DNA of 64,000 nucleotides from Steinernema hermaphroditum. Taxonomy: Eukaryota > Nematoda > Chromadorea > Rhabditida > Steinernematidae. The notes below the pieces were generated by a model. That model made no database searches. It was given only the letters and a program-made list of their open reading frames with translations, and was not told the origin of the DNA. The translations under genes and the position numbers were made by a program. Of the stretch, positions 22,880 through 33,624 are shown one piece after another (the stretch's first letter is position 1; each line of letters starts with the position of its first letter). The stretch lies in the NCBI GenBank assembly GCA_030435675.1, contig CM059624.1:3744769-3808768 (forward strand). The letters run 5' to 3'.

Positions 22880-23541
22880 CTCTATAAAAGGAGAACGCCG
22901 CTTCCTCCGGAAGGAAGACGATGACTAAGCGCGAGCGCCGCGTCCCGTTCACTCATATCTCCCCAGCCTGAGCTCCGAAACTTCGCTGGAGGAACTGTCG
23001 TCCGAACAGGATACGAAAAGTAAGAAGAAAGGGTACACTCCCTGTGAGGACGATGACGTCATCGACACTATAAAAGGGAAGAGCGGAGCTGCCACAGTCA
23101 CTCCTCCCAAACAGACCGGTGAAGAAGGGTTGGCTGGTAACCACGAGTACGATTCCGAAGAGCCCTCGTGAGAAGTGCCGAAGATCGGAAAGAGAAAGGA
23201 AGGAGTCAACGACGGAAAGTGACGATCTCTCCGACGGAAGCAAGGAGCGAGCGGGCCAGCGATCGAGCCGCTCGAGCCGAACAACAAGCAGCGACCGAAG
23301 ACCGTCGCCAAAAAAAAGGCACCCGACTGGAGAGGAAGGAAAGCGCCGTCGCGAAAATGAGGAAAGGCGAACGAGGCGATCGTTTTCCCGCCGTTCCCTC
23401 AGCAAGTCCCCCATCGCGCTGACGCATCGTCAAAGGGGCAATCGTAAGCTGCCACCTCACGAGCACAGACGCTCTGGCAGAGAATCTCCGCATAGTGGCA
23501 CCGATGCTGGTCATCGCTGTGCTGGTCATACATCGTAACAT
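22880..23541 (+). CDS. Possible Arg/Ser-rich protein gene
   Basis: A CTATAAAAGG TATA-like box at about 22882 precedes a short ATG frame (MTKRERRVPFTHIS, from 22921). An acidic block follows (SLEELSSEQDTKSKKKGY, DDDVIDTIKGK), ending at a GTGAGA donor near 23169. Beyond it a highly charged frame runs to 23538, with RS-like runs (RSSRSSRTTSSDRRPSPKK, RRSFSRRSLSKSP). The pieces could be exons of one SR-like nuclear protein, but exon joins are unverified. The low-complexity charged composition could also come from a GC-rich repeat such as R4. I would not name a function. Confidence 0.3.
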
Positions 23542-23593
23542 GAGCGAATCTCAAAAAGTTAACATTTTCGGATCACCATTTTCTGTTTTCTGA

Positions 23594-23905
23594 GTCTCAC
23601 TCGTGTCGCGGTGGCGAGCGGTCGGTCCCTCCGGTCGCTCTTTGAGTGTCTGGTTTGGTCAGATGGCAAACCCTGTGGCAGTTGTGAGTTTTCCGGCTTC
23701 CAGAGGGAATTGGGACACTCGGAAGCCGTAGTCCCACCACCGCTGACAACAAGATGTCCGACGCCAGGAATCCGGCAGCGCGAGATGTCATCCCGAAGGT
23801 CGCCGACGCCCTGACGACACCATCAGCACCGAATATGCAACTCGCGGAACACGAACTCATCTCTCCGAAGCAGAGGCGAGCCCCGAAGCTACCCCAGTGG
23901 TCCAA
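23594..23905 (+). repeat. R1 interspersed repeat, copy d (3'-truncated)
   Basis: Matches the first 60 percent of copy b, from CACTCGTGTCGCGGTGGCG to the start of the middle part, then diverges near 23815 and stops before the AATAAA tail. In this copy the codon that is TGA in copies b and c is CGA, so the frame after ATGTCCGACGCC is longer. Confidence 0.7.
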
Positions 23906-24283
23906 ACGCCCGCGAAGATACTAAAAATAAGAGAAAGAGGTCGAAAATTGAACCAAAACCATTTTTTGACTCTAAATCCCTTGTGTTCTATGAACGAAGG
24001 ATCCGATCCAAAAGGCTCCGGCTGGTGTTCGGCTGATGTTCTCACGTGCCAATGGTAAATAGCTTAAGTGAAATATATAAGATTCACGTAGACAAATAAT
24101 CGTTGCAAGAGTGCCCTGTTTTCAAATTAACAACCCAATAGGTTGAGTGAATTCGCTGTTGTGTACAAATGTCTTCGGATTCAAGCAATGCCATTTATTC
24201 TGTACGTGCTGTACACAAATCCGCAGAAACGATAAAACCAAGAAAGTTAAAATTAAGCAACGGTTATTTCAACGATCCGTTCT
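23906..24283. other. Spacer with a block shared with 31020-31140
   Basis: Around 23915-24010 the words AAAGAGGTCGAAAATYGRACCAAAA and TTTAAATCC-like blocks also occur at 31065-31135. An uncharacterised low-copy repeat. No gene seen. Confidence 0.4.
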
Positions 24284-25126
24284 AGCGAGAGCCGTCGCCG
24301 AGAAAGATATACGCACTGTTGAAAATGCCACCAGCGTAGCAGTGTCCGAAATCCGCAGTTCTCCGGTTTCTGATTTTCCTTGTTGTCGGGTCGACGTCAA
24401 TTTGAATTTCTTGCAGGTAGTGTTGACCGTTCTTAAAGAGTTGGATTAACGTGACTTTACATCAACTGATCAAAACTAACCACGACCATGCAAAGCCATT
24501 TAATGTTGAGATTGATTGAAGTCACCAAGGGCTGAAGGTTAATGGCACCTGTCCTCGGAAGCCGCTCAAATATTTTGATGATCCTCGTTGCGTCGACGTA
24601 AGCGTCTTTCGCGTACTTGAAATATTCCTTCTCGCTCAGCCCATTAGAATGCGTTGAGTATTCGTGGGTCCTGAAGAACTGAACGATTTTCAAACTGGCT
24701 TTTTCTTCATTACCACAGAGCACGATCGGTCATGTTGAGGGCCTGCCAGTTAGCTTTTCTCCATTTTACCGTCGCTCGATCCGGGGAATCAAGTTGTGAT
24801 CGATGGCCGGTCGGTGGTGCCCTACAAGCAGTGGAGGAGAATTATAAAAAAAGTTCCTACCAATAACCATGAAGAAACATAACTTTGCTGTTGAGGAACG
24901 TTCGCTGCCAGTTGCATGCTCGTTGCGGGCAGTAGTAGTTCGAAAGCGACAGAATAGCATCGCCGGGAATGCCTTCGACGATAGATGCATTGGAGGAACG
25001 TCCTTGGCGTTCTTCAATGAGTTGGTCGGGGTCGCCGAAGACTTCGGCGTCGGTCTTCTGAGGAAAATCCTGAGCGGCCACGTGTCCGAGGACGAGCAAA
25101 GAGAACACGATGACGGCAAGAGCCAT
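24284..25126 (-). CDS. Secreted protein of unknown function, several exons
   Basis: Start ATG at 25126 on the minus strand. Exon 1 encodes a signal peptide (MALAVIVFSLLVLGHVAAQ) and an acidic stretch, then LSNYYCPQRACNWQRTFLNSK, ending near 24861 at GGTAGG. Further coding-like pieces follow: a block at 24484-24690 (QFFRTHEYSTHSNG, YAKDAYVDATRIIKIFERLP, SINLNIKWLCM) and a last block at 24284-24441 (NGQHYLQEIQIDVDPTTRK, DFGHCYAGGIFNSAYIFLGDG, stop). They are collinear with acceptable splice sites, but the exact joins between exon 1 and the second block are unresolved. The family is not recognised. A secreted multi-exon protein is likely; whether all pieces belong to one gene is less certain. 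Confidence 0.5.
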
Positions 25127-26686
25127 GTTCTGAATGCGCTCAGAGTTTGGCGGTCCTCTTTTTTAAGCGGTGAATTCAGCTCATCGGCATTCCACTGGCG
25201 AGCAATAAATTTTATGTGTTCCACTGTCCAAATGGGATTTTCGAATGAACACCTGTGCCGAAATCCTTTCCATGATTGGAAATTCGACGAAATTGGCCCT
25301 TTTGGGCATTGGCAGGATGCGAACATCGAACCCATGGCGAAGAATTCATTACGGAATCGGTTCTTATTGACAGTTCCGCGACCGTTAGGTGTAGGTTCAA
25401 GGGTTTTTTTAGCTCGTTTTAGCTCATATCATCGTAGATCTGCATTGGTAACGTGCCATTTTAGGTGAATACCGAAGGCTTGCTTGGAGACTATGTCTAC
25501 CTACAAGTTTTAAACGTTTATTAACCCATTTCTGCTCTTTAGCAATTGTGATCGCTTAGCTTACTCTTTTTCTCTCTGTGAGTGAACGGTCGATTCCAGG
25601 TTATGTGCCGCTCCAATGATCGGTCTGGCTCTCAGAAAGATTTGCAGTGGTTCCAACATCTAGCCAAAAAGGCAGTCACCACCGCCTGCTCTCAATTACG
25701 CCCTCACGTTAAGCCATGTATAGACATAGATGAGCACCGACATCGTCGTCGGCGTAGAAGTTCTGGAGGAGGATGCGGCCGATGACCAGAACGCTCATGG
25801 CGATATACACTACTGTGGATCCATCGGCTTTAGCGAGCTGAAAATCGAAACTACTGTAGAAAGCGAGACAGAATGGAGGTATGGCTCGAAGGTGTCCGGA
25901 CATTTGCGTCCCAGACTTTTGCGTCCCAGTCAAAACGGACATTTGCGCTGGGCGCATTTTTTACCGCCGTTTTGTGACATTACTTATTTGGCTGGAATAT
26001 CGCAAAAAGATGTGTATGTGTTTTCAAAGAGAAGTGTCTTCTGAAGAGGAAAGGGAAGATTTTCGAAGTGTGCTACCGTTTTTGTGCGGTATATCCTCTT
26101 TGAAAATCTTTCTGTAGCACAACAGCCTGGCGGCAATACCCTACAATATGCGCCAATTCACAGGCGACTACGTCAAGTATCAATAACAGGTGCTGCGACA
26201 TTTGAGTAACAACTTGATGATCTTGACACAAATGAGGTCAGAGCGGGTTATACCGTCATACCGAGACCTAGAACAGCTGTAGCAAACCCTGTATCCATTT
26301 CGGCAGATGGCATAACGTGCATTTCATTGTATTTTTCATTGTAATGTGCATTTCACAGTATTAATTTTACTCTAAGCATGTATAGAAGCCTATTCGATGG
26401 AAAATGAAAAAAAGTTTAAAAAATTGTTCTTGCTTGGTTCTGCCACGCTTGCGTCCTCAACGCTTTCTTGATTTCGAGTTTCAAATGATAGATCCATTTA
26501 ATTCAAGTAACAAAAGCTTTTTTATGTGAAATGGGGGATGGCCGACATGAAGTGTTGCCCCAATGCGAAGTGTACTAGAATTGTTTAATCTCACATATAT
26601 ATGTTCGCATTAGCATTAGCATCTGACATACATGTCATCATATATGTCTATGTTAGCGGTAGTGAAATAGCAGTTGCATTCCGAAG
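25127..26686. other. Intergenic, with a possible R4-related fragment
   Basis: Around 25560-25720 words such as GAACGGTCGATTCC, AATGATCGGTCTGGCTCTCAGAAAG and AAAGGCAGTCACCACCG recall R4 in order but are strongly diverged. On the minus strand 25709-25830 there is a hydrophobic stretch (VYIAMSVLVIGRILL), perhaps a stray membrane exon. No gene called. Confidence 0.35.
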
Positions 26687-28427
26687 ATGGCCATCACCGA
26701 CGACCTCACTCGTCAGAACTTCAAAAATGCCGCGGAATTCTTCGGACAAGTCGCGAAAACACCTGAATCTGTCATCCAAAAGCCCACTGCCATAGCCATC
26801 GAAGATGTTCTCTCTAATCTCGAACAACTCATTGGCAAACGAAAGGTTCGCGAACTGAGAGGTGTTTGGTGCCTGAACATAGTGCCCTACTGTCCCTACC
26901 GGAAGATGAATCAATACGTTTTCACTGCCCTCCATCGGCGTTTATGTCCTTCGAGAAGTGCTTTCGAGGACAGTTTCCTATCGGAAGCTGAAAAAGAGGT
27001 CTTCAGCTCTTTGGGAATCGAGACTTATCCTGGAAGCGATCTGAGCAATTATGAACGCGACGACCCCGGAACTGACCAAGTAGACGTGATCTACCTGCCT
27101 CAGAGCTCGCCAATCCTTCTCAACAACCTACTCTACAGTGTATGGGCGCCAGATTGTCTGAAGAACCTAATTTTTATTGGAGACTTTGCTGAAGTCTCCT
27201 ATCCTGGGCAGACACCTCTGCAATGGTTCCGCTACACCAAGAACAAAGTGGATAGGAAAACTCTTTTTAAGTATCACGTCGACGGTGACTACGACGCGCG
27301 ATATTACCATGTTTGCGCATGTGAATATGCGGGAAAGGGACCGCTGCCTGCAGTTAAACGTGTAGAGTACAAAGAACATTTGCTTCCTCCAGGTGAGAGA
27401 TTTTGGTCTCCATAGGAGTGTCAGAGATGTTGCCTTTAGCTATCTACTCCAACCTGTCTTCATCGGAAAAGGAAGCACATTTGAGGACAGTTTCAGTTTT
27501 TGCTGACATTGACCACAACGTAAGCGTCTTCAGAGAGATGATCCGAAATGGAGACCTCAGGTATGCACAGCTTCTTTTTACAAGAAAAGGGCCAAAAGTA
27601 CTTGTAGATGTCATCTGGACAACTTTGAAGCTCACGTCGCCGGTCGCAATATTGCTAAAATGTCGGTTATTGCTATCGGCCACATCGGATTTCGCTATGA
27701 TTTCCGGGATTTTAGCCATCAAGGAGCTAGAGAACTGGCCTGGATTTTGACACTAAAGGAGCACTACAACATTGAACACATCAGCGTGCGGGAACCGTGC
27801 CTCTCCAAATTCGAACTCGACTATTTGAACTCGATAGGCATTGAGACGCCAAAATGTGGATACCTCGACGATCCAGAAGAAGGTGTCCAAAACGGAGAGG
27901 TAGCGCTAATCTGGATGCTACACGGCTGGAAGGACATGTACAACAACGTGCTTTGGGCGAACCGCGGCCAAATGGACAAAATAGTGTTGGTCGGAAACGA
28001 TTACCCCAGTTTCACAAAATGGAATGTGTGTACCATGAGCAAGAGGAAAGCCATTCTCCCGGCGCTTGGAGCTGGCTCCGTTACGGCTGCACTAACCACG
28101 ATGATGGATCTCGGACCGATGACTAAGGCGCTTTCGGTTGGTGCGACTGTGTTGGGCGCACTCTACGTCACCGAAAACTTTCTCTATAAGGAATTTGTCA
28201 ATCTGAAGGAGTACAAGGCGCTGAAGGTTTTCATTGAAAAGGCAACAAGAACAAAGTTTCGCTATAGGATCGACCTCGAGAAGACTCGGAATGACATGGA
28301 CTGTACCGCCATCATGTCCTACCCTCAAAAGATTCTGCAAGAAGACGACGCCGAGAAGCCGGTTTATGTGCGTAACGGGACATACTATTCGTTTGACGAG
28401 AATGGGAGGGCAACCAGGAATCCATGA
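26687..28427 (+). CDS. Protein with two SRR1-like domains
   Basis: Exons 26687-27392, 27425-27560 and 27608-28427 join in frame (introns 32 and 47 nt) to give 553 residues. The first half reads ...AEKEVFSSLGIETYPGSDL, then VDVIYLPQSSPILLNNLLYSVWAPDCLKNLIFIGDF. The second reads MSVIAIGHIGFRYDF, then ISVREPCLSKFELDYLNSIG and LIWMLHGWKDMYNNVLWAN..., MDKIVLVGND. Both halves follow the SRR1-domain order: a GxG-like strand, a D/EP-F-x-x-x-E/D-x-x-x-L block, a Y/W-M/L-P/H-x-C/G-like block, then LxxNxLWxN and I/LVGND. SRR1 proteins act in circadian/light signalling in plants and in haem-linked regulation elsewhere; the role in nematodes is unclear. The usual protein has one domain; two diverged copies here suggest an internal duplication. 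A hydrophobic stretch (VGATVLGALYVTENFL) follows domain 2. No signal peptide. Confidence 0.8.
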
Positions 28428-28561
28428 TCGTTCACATTCACGCGGTCGTGAAAATATGTAAAGTTTATACCACTAAAGTTCCGTCACTCGCTTAATAAAT
28501 GAATACATAAAAAAAAATAATAAATGTATTCAGCATTTGATGCACAAAATGTGATGTTCTA

Positions 28562-28987
28562 ATGGCGAACGGAAATCCTAGAGCTTTTAGTACAGTATTT
28601 CAGTATCTTAGATGTGTATCTCATGTTTTTGCTAACCTTAATCGATTCGCGCCAGGTCGCGCCAACACCCCACGGCGACCTTATAGTTACATCTTCTTTA
28701 CTGGTTTCCATGGAAAGGCGTTTATAAAGGTTGCGCTCGTGACGAGATTATCGCCATCAGCGATGATGCGACCCGCTGTGTTGTTCGGTCTATTTGATGT
28801 TAGCCTCGCCATCCACTCACAAGACAAGATCAAACTTCAAAAGGCGACTTTCTTCGCTATGCCGTTCATTTCCAGCGATAAGTCATCTAGATCGCCCAGA
28901 ATTTCCCTAATCGAAGATCCCGATAATGTGCTCCAAATCAAAGAGGGTCTTAAGGCTCTGCAGACCGAAGCTCAAGCTGAGTTCTGA
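28562..28987 (+). CDS. Hypothetical short protein
   Basis: Open frame of 141 codons starting MANGNPRAFSTVFQYLRC and ending LQIKEGLKALQTEAQAEF. The second half (from MMRPAVLFGLFDVSLAIHS) has protein-like composition. No family recognised, no signal peptide. An upstream acceptor is not clear. It may be a real small gene beginning at the internal MM near 28765, or chance. Confidence 0.3.
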   Translation: MANGNPRAFSTVFQYLRCVSHVFANLNRFAPGRANTPRRPYSYIFFTGFHGKAFIKVALVTRLSPSAMMRPAVLFGLFDVSLAIHSQDKIKLQKATFFAMPFISSDKSSRSPRISLIEDPDNVLQIKEGLKALQTEAQAEF

Positions 28988-29528
28988 AGTGCTAGGCCAG
29001 CGGTATAGTCAACAACAATGCAAAAATTATTGGGTTGTTGCATTGAAAATGGCCGATGATATAAATATGTCGTAATTTCACAATGTTTACTCCTAGGGCA
29101 TAGCTGATGGGTGCATTGTTGAGTAGAGTGAACTCTCACCCTACATTATGATTTATCGATTGTCCATTGCATTCCTCTTGATGTTGGAGGTCTATTCTAT
29201 CTTAATGGTCATTTTTTGGCGCCTCGAGATGACGAAATGTGAAGTGATATACGGGCTTCCTATGGTACTAATTGTGTGATGGACGGTGAGTGTTTTCAAC
29301 CACGTATATCCCTGGGCCATACCTACTGAATGCACCTATCGCTGTGCTCAACGTGTATCATAACAAGGGCAAAGTTGAAAAAGATGGCCTTTTCAGATCA
29401 CCATGTTCTCTTAACTCCAATGTTTCCAATTGGTTAAGTACTATAACAGGGAATGGAGACGTGCAAGAGGCAGTTACCATTCACAGCTACCATGCCCACA
29501 TAGCTACCCCACGAGCTCATTGCTACTT
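28988..29528. other. Intergenic
   Basis: No exon or repeat recognised up to the TA dinucleotide flanking the mariner copy. Confidence 0.35.
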
Positions 29529-29530
29529 TA

Positions 29531-30833
29531 CAGGGTGTTCCATAAGTTCTGTAACAGATTTCAAAATGTGTGTTTTGAGTTGATTCTTTTGCTTTTCGCT
29601 TATTTTAACGTTCACTGCGTTTTTCTTGGCCCTTTTTTATCTTATATCCACTGTTTCCCTGATATTCCGCAATATTATAAGAATTTGCCATGGCCTCCAA
29701 AGACAAGAGTTTCGCGTCCGTTTCGTATTTCGCAGAAGGAGGTCAAAATCGGACATTGGAAAGTTGCTGAATCTGGCTCGCGGAAAGCTTGTACGGCAGC
29801 GAAACGACTTCTGGGCCTTTATGAAGCCGCGAAGTTCATAGAACCTAGTCCTAGAAGTGAAAGACCGAAGAGTGCGCGGACCAGATTGATGATTTAAGCT
29901 GTGAAGAAGCGATTTGAACGAAATCCGGAGTGCTACATTAGAAAAATGGCTTTGGACTCCAAAAATATTGAAACCATCCACCCAATGCATTGTGAACGAT
30001 AACCTGAAGCTAATCTCGCCCAGAAAATCCACTGGATGCGTGCTGACGCATCACAGAAAGAAGTATAGAAGGGAAAAATGGAAGAGTCTGATAGCCGTGG
30101 CCACGAGCAAAGAAATTCGTTGACTCCTGTTCACGGATCAATTAATTTTTTCGATTAAATTATTCCCAAATCAGCATAACGAGTGAGTTTTCCATGAGGC
30201 AGGCTCTTCTCGATCTGTTGAGTTCAAAAGGAAACATTTCCCATCGAAGCCCGTCATGGTATGCGCTAAAATATGCGGGATGGGCCAAACGAAACCCGTT
30301 TTTATCCAAAAAGGGGTCAGGATTGATTCGAAAATCTATCAAGAATGGAATTTGAAGGCATATGTGGCAAGATTCACTTAGGAACACTTTAAAAACGATA
30401 ATTAGGTGTTCCAGAAAGAGTTGATTCCGGCGCATGGACCGAAATTATCGATGGAGGTCGCGAATCAGATCTACCCCAAGTTAGTGGGGTAAGGACATGT
30501 GGCCCTTCATTAGCGCCAACCTGAGTCCACTGGACTATGCCATCTATGGATTCTTGGAGAGTGAAGTCTCGCGAATCCAGCACACTAGCTTAAAATGTCT
30601 GAAGCGATCTCTGGAGCGAGCATAGGCGATGAACTGCTCGTGGCCACGACGAAGAATTTTAGAAAACTTCTTGAAGCCTTTTCTCCCACTGAATGTGGCG
30701 ATTTCAATTAATCGTTATAGATAATTGTTTTCCTGGTTCTCTTTTATAGGTGTACCAATTTTCACGCGAATCCGTTGGATTTTCGTCGAGATATAGCCAT
30801 TTTTAGGCGTTACAGAACTTATGGAACACCCTG
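29531..30833 (+). mobile_element. Decayed Tc1/mariner (DD37D-like) element, about 1.3 kb
   Basis: The left end after TA is CAGGGTGTTCCATAAGTTCT and the right end is its complement (30814-30833), flanked by TA on both sides (29529-29530 and 30834-30835). The interior carries transposase remnants on the plus strand: RPFRISQKEVKIGHWK, AKRLLGLYEAAKF, a proline/arginine block, and later a WPFISANLSPLDYAIYGFLE block that corresponds to the WPSNSPDLNPMDYAIWS catalytic region. Several stops and frameshifts make it inactive, and the Asp of SPDL is changed. The end sequences differ from the intact element at 52539, so it is a separate subfamily. Confidence 0.85.
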
Positions 30834-30835
30834 TA

Positions 30836-31349
30836 CAGGAAAAGAGGCCTAATGTGGAAAAAATGACCCTTCGATTCCCAAAAAGTACGTCTGCCCGAGT
30901 CCGTGTATTTCCAAGTTGGCCCCCACAAAGGCTCTCCACTTTGAGCTGACTCTCCACTTTGAGCAGATCTCTTTCTTGTTGTTTCCATAACGCTATCTTA
31001 GCTCTATCTTACCCTGACCTGTACTCGTCCACATATGACGATATCAGAGGAAACCATTCAGAATAAGATAAAGAGGTCGAAAATCGGACCAAAAATATTT
31101 TCCGATTTTAAATCCTCGTATTCTACGATTGAGGAATCAGGATGTTGGCTATAAAGTGGACTGAAGTTGTACATAAGAATGATGAATACCATGGCTGAAA
31201 TGCTCGTGTTTGTTTCAGTAAATAATCACAACAACCCAATAAACAATAATATTTCCGACTGCACTGACTACAATAATGGTTCTCGAATCGACTGATTGAA
31301 ATATTCAACAGAGAAACTGTTAAGTTGGCAGAAAAGCCGCGTCACTCTA
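30836..31349. other. Intergenic with low-copy repeat block
   Basis: Contains the block shared with 23915-24010 (about 31065-31135) and a direct duplication of CTCTCCACTTTGAGC at about 30928-30965. No gene. Confidence 0.4.
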
Positions 31350-31615
31350 ATTTGAACGTGTCTTTGCTCTGCGAATATTTCTCTGCAAGGCCCCTGACCC
31401 ATAAATTATTCATCCTCTAGTCTGCTACGCGAGCAAATAAAAATTCACAGGGACTTCCCGTGATGTGTCTTCCTCCTACAAAAAAAAAGCTTTCAGCCTC
31501 ATAAGAATTTAAAATTTGTTTCAATCGTACAAACGGAACAGTTCTATCTTTTGTTTCTAGGCAACGGCATAAATCCGTGCGGCTCACTATATTATTTGCC
31601 GATCAAAGCCTTAAC
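31350..31615 (+). promoter_or_regulatory. Conserved upstream block of CC3
   Basis: Counterpart of 240-547 upstream of CC1, with the same ordered words up to the start codon. Probably holds shared promoter elements. Confidence 0.5.
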
Positions 31616-33030
31616 ATGGCTCACTTTTCGCTTGTTATTCTGGCAATTATCACTTCCACTGTAGGCCATCATATTGGATGTTGATGAAGTCATTGCTTAT
31701 TCAGGTGTGGAGCCAAGTCCGCTACACCTTCCTTCCAAGTCGATACAACGGCTTGTTCGACAAGGAGTTCACAGTAGCTTCATTGGATGAGTGCAGCTTG
31801 GCGGCGACCGATAAGAACAAAATCGGGTGCCGGGTGACCATCAAAAGCGAAGAGAAGAAGGAGATGACATGCGCGTTCCTCCGTCAGTTCAGTCGATTTG
31901 AGAGCCGCTCTGATCCTAACGACTACGACTTCATCCTGGACACGAAGGCCGACGACAATGTTTGTCTTTGGAACACCGTCAGAAACGGTAATAGAAGTGT
32001 TTGGGTCCTCTTCGGAACTAGCTTCATCTACATTTCAGTGAGTCAATTTATCTCTGGAAGCTGCACTGTGAAAGGAGCTGACTGCGCTGTGTTTGAGAGT
32101 ATCGTGAGTTTGATAAGGATTGCTGGGAGTCTCATCAGCTAGTTTAGAAGGCGTTCTGCACGTTCGTGGGAACAGACGTGGCGGAATGTTTATGTAAGTA
32201 GACCACTGACATGGAAGACTCGAAAATGATCCTCTTCAGCACTTCAGTACACAGTGAAGAACGTTGAGTGTCCGTCCGGTCAGATCACAGTTGACTTAAA
32301 GAAAGGGAAGCACCTCTGCTGTCCTATTGGAGAGCAACTGGCGGAAGAGAGAAATGGAAAGGCCTACTGTTGTCCATCAAACAAGAAGTTGAAAGGAATC
32401 TTCAATGGGAAATCAATCTGTTGCAATCCAAATGATAACTACAAGACAGGGACTTCGTTTTGCTGCCCGACAGGGAAACAGTTCTCCTCTGGAAATGGCC
32501 TTGAGCGCTGTTGTCCCTCTGGTCTGGTTCCTTCGAAGTCCATCTCAGGAAGCATCGGCTGTTGTCCCAATGGCAGAACCTATGTAAAAACTCAAAACGG
32601 CGACGATCATTGCTGCCCCAATGGAGAAGAATTCGGTAAACGCGAAGGAGGAATCGACTACTGTTGCCCTGAAGGAAAGATTTTTCAAGAAGTCAAAAAC
32701 GGAAAATCCATTTGTTGTTCCAACGGTCTCACCTTAAAAGGGTACCACAATGGAATGCCTCAGTGCTGCTTAGCCGACAGCAACTACGACAGTGCCAGCG
32801 GAACTTGTTGCGGAAAAGGGTATTTTTACCAACGAAATGGAAACGATGGAAAATGCTGCGAAGAGGGCCAGAAATTGAAAAGAGCGCCAAACGGAAAGGT
32901 CAGGTGCTGTTCAGACGATAACCCGATCGTTGTTCCCACCGACGATGATTCTGTTCACTGTTGTCCGTTGATGTCTACTAGAGCGAAAGTCAATCCGAAA
33001 AGCGATACAGGTTACACATGTTACAGCTAG
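31616..33030 (+). CDS. CC3: secreted CC-repeat protein, five exons
   Basis: Exons 31616-31660, 31705-31987, 32039-32103, 32148-32193 and 32240-33030. Every exon has the same length as in CC1, and the protein is again 409 residues. Signal peptide MAHFSLVILAIITST, then the seven-cysteine N-terminal domain, then 14 adjacent cysteine pairs. Exons 2-4, their introns and the first half of exon 5 are almost identical to CC1. After about 32665 the two genes diverge sharply, and CC3 ends with a terminal module (ADSNYDSASGTCCGKGYF, KCCEEGQKLKRAPNGKVRCC, ...KSDTGYTCYS) shared with CC5 and CC7 but not with CC1. Intact. Secreted extracellular role inferred. Confidence 0.92.
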
Positions 33031-33084
33031 CTTCGGTGCCGGTTTGTGTTCTAAGAAGTTCTTGAGTTGATTCATTGTACGACT

Positions 33085-33270
33085 TTACTACTTTACTACT
33101 TTATTTCGCGAATCAAAGGCATTATGCCTTGCGCGACACCCAAAATAGACAAACAGAGGATGTCTGGAGGACGACTTCATCCCTGGGCGCACTTCACGGG
33201 GCATCTGGGAATGGAAAAATCTTCGGATACGGCAGCGGAACATCGTTTGCAACACAACGGACGCTTCTGA
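33085..33270 (-). repeat. R1 interspersed repeat, copy e (5'-truncated)
   Basis: Minus-oriented R1 3' portion. The tail is formed by CTACTTTA-like units (33085-33105) next to the AATAAA complement, then the GCATTATGCC palindrome and ATAGACAAACAGAGGATGTC. 5' truncation fits reverse-transcription-based spread. Confidence 0.7.
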
Positions 33271-33399
33271 GCTTGCATCTGCGATCGCCCATGTTGTGCG
33301 TATGCGGTATTACTCTTGCTCTGCCGCTTCTGTCACTTCTGCGACTATAAACGACTTTGGAGTCGGAAACTTACGAGATCTCCACCTCTGACAATAATG

Positions 33400-33480
33400 G
33401 TTTTACTTTCACGGCTCTATTTCACGACTCAAAGGCATCACGTTTCGCCTTGCAGGACACCGAATAATAGACACGTAAAC
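33400..33480 (-). repeat. R1 3'-end fragment
   Basis: Contains CTATTTCACGACTCAAAGGCATCACG and GGACACCGAATAATAGACA, a diverged R1 3' end of about 80 bp. Confidence 0.5.
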
Positions 33481-33624
33481 GTAGGAGATTTCTTTCTAAC
33501 TCACTTTACCTCTGATAACAATCGTTTTATTATTACACAGCCCTGCTAAAGCATTTGTGATACCGTGTCAGGCATTGAAAATGCGCAACTAGTCGTTGCA
33601 GTCTCGTCACAGATGACCTTCTTC

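Noticed and set aside
23119..23538. Taking the RS-rich frame as a complete single-exon gene
   Set aside because: No good start context, and low-complexity charged composition can arise from repeats; kept only as a low-confidence call.
25709..25957. Minus-strand frame with a membrane-like helix
   Set aside because: An isolated hydrophobic stretch with no supporting neighbouring exons.
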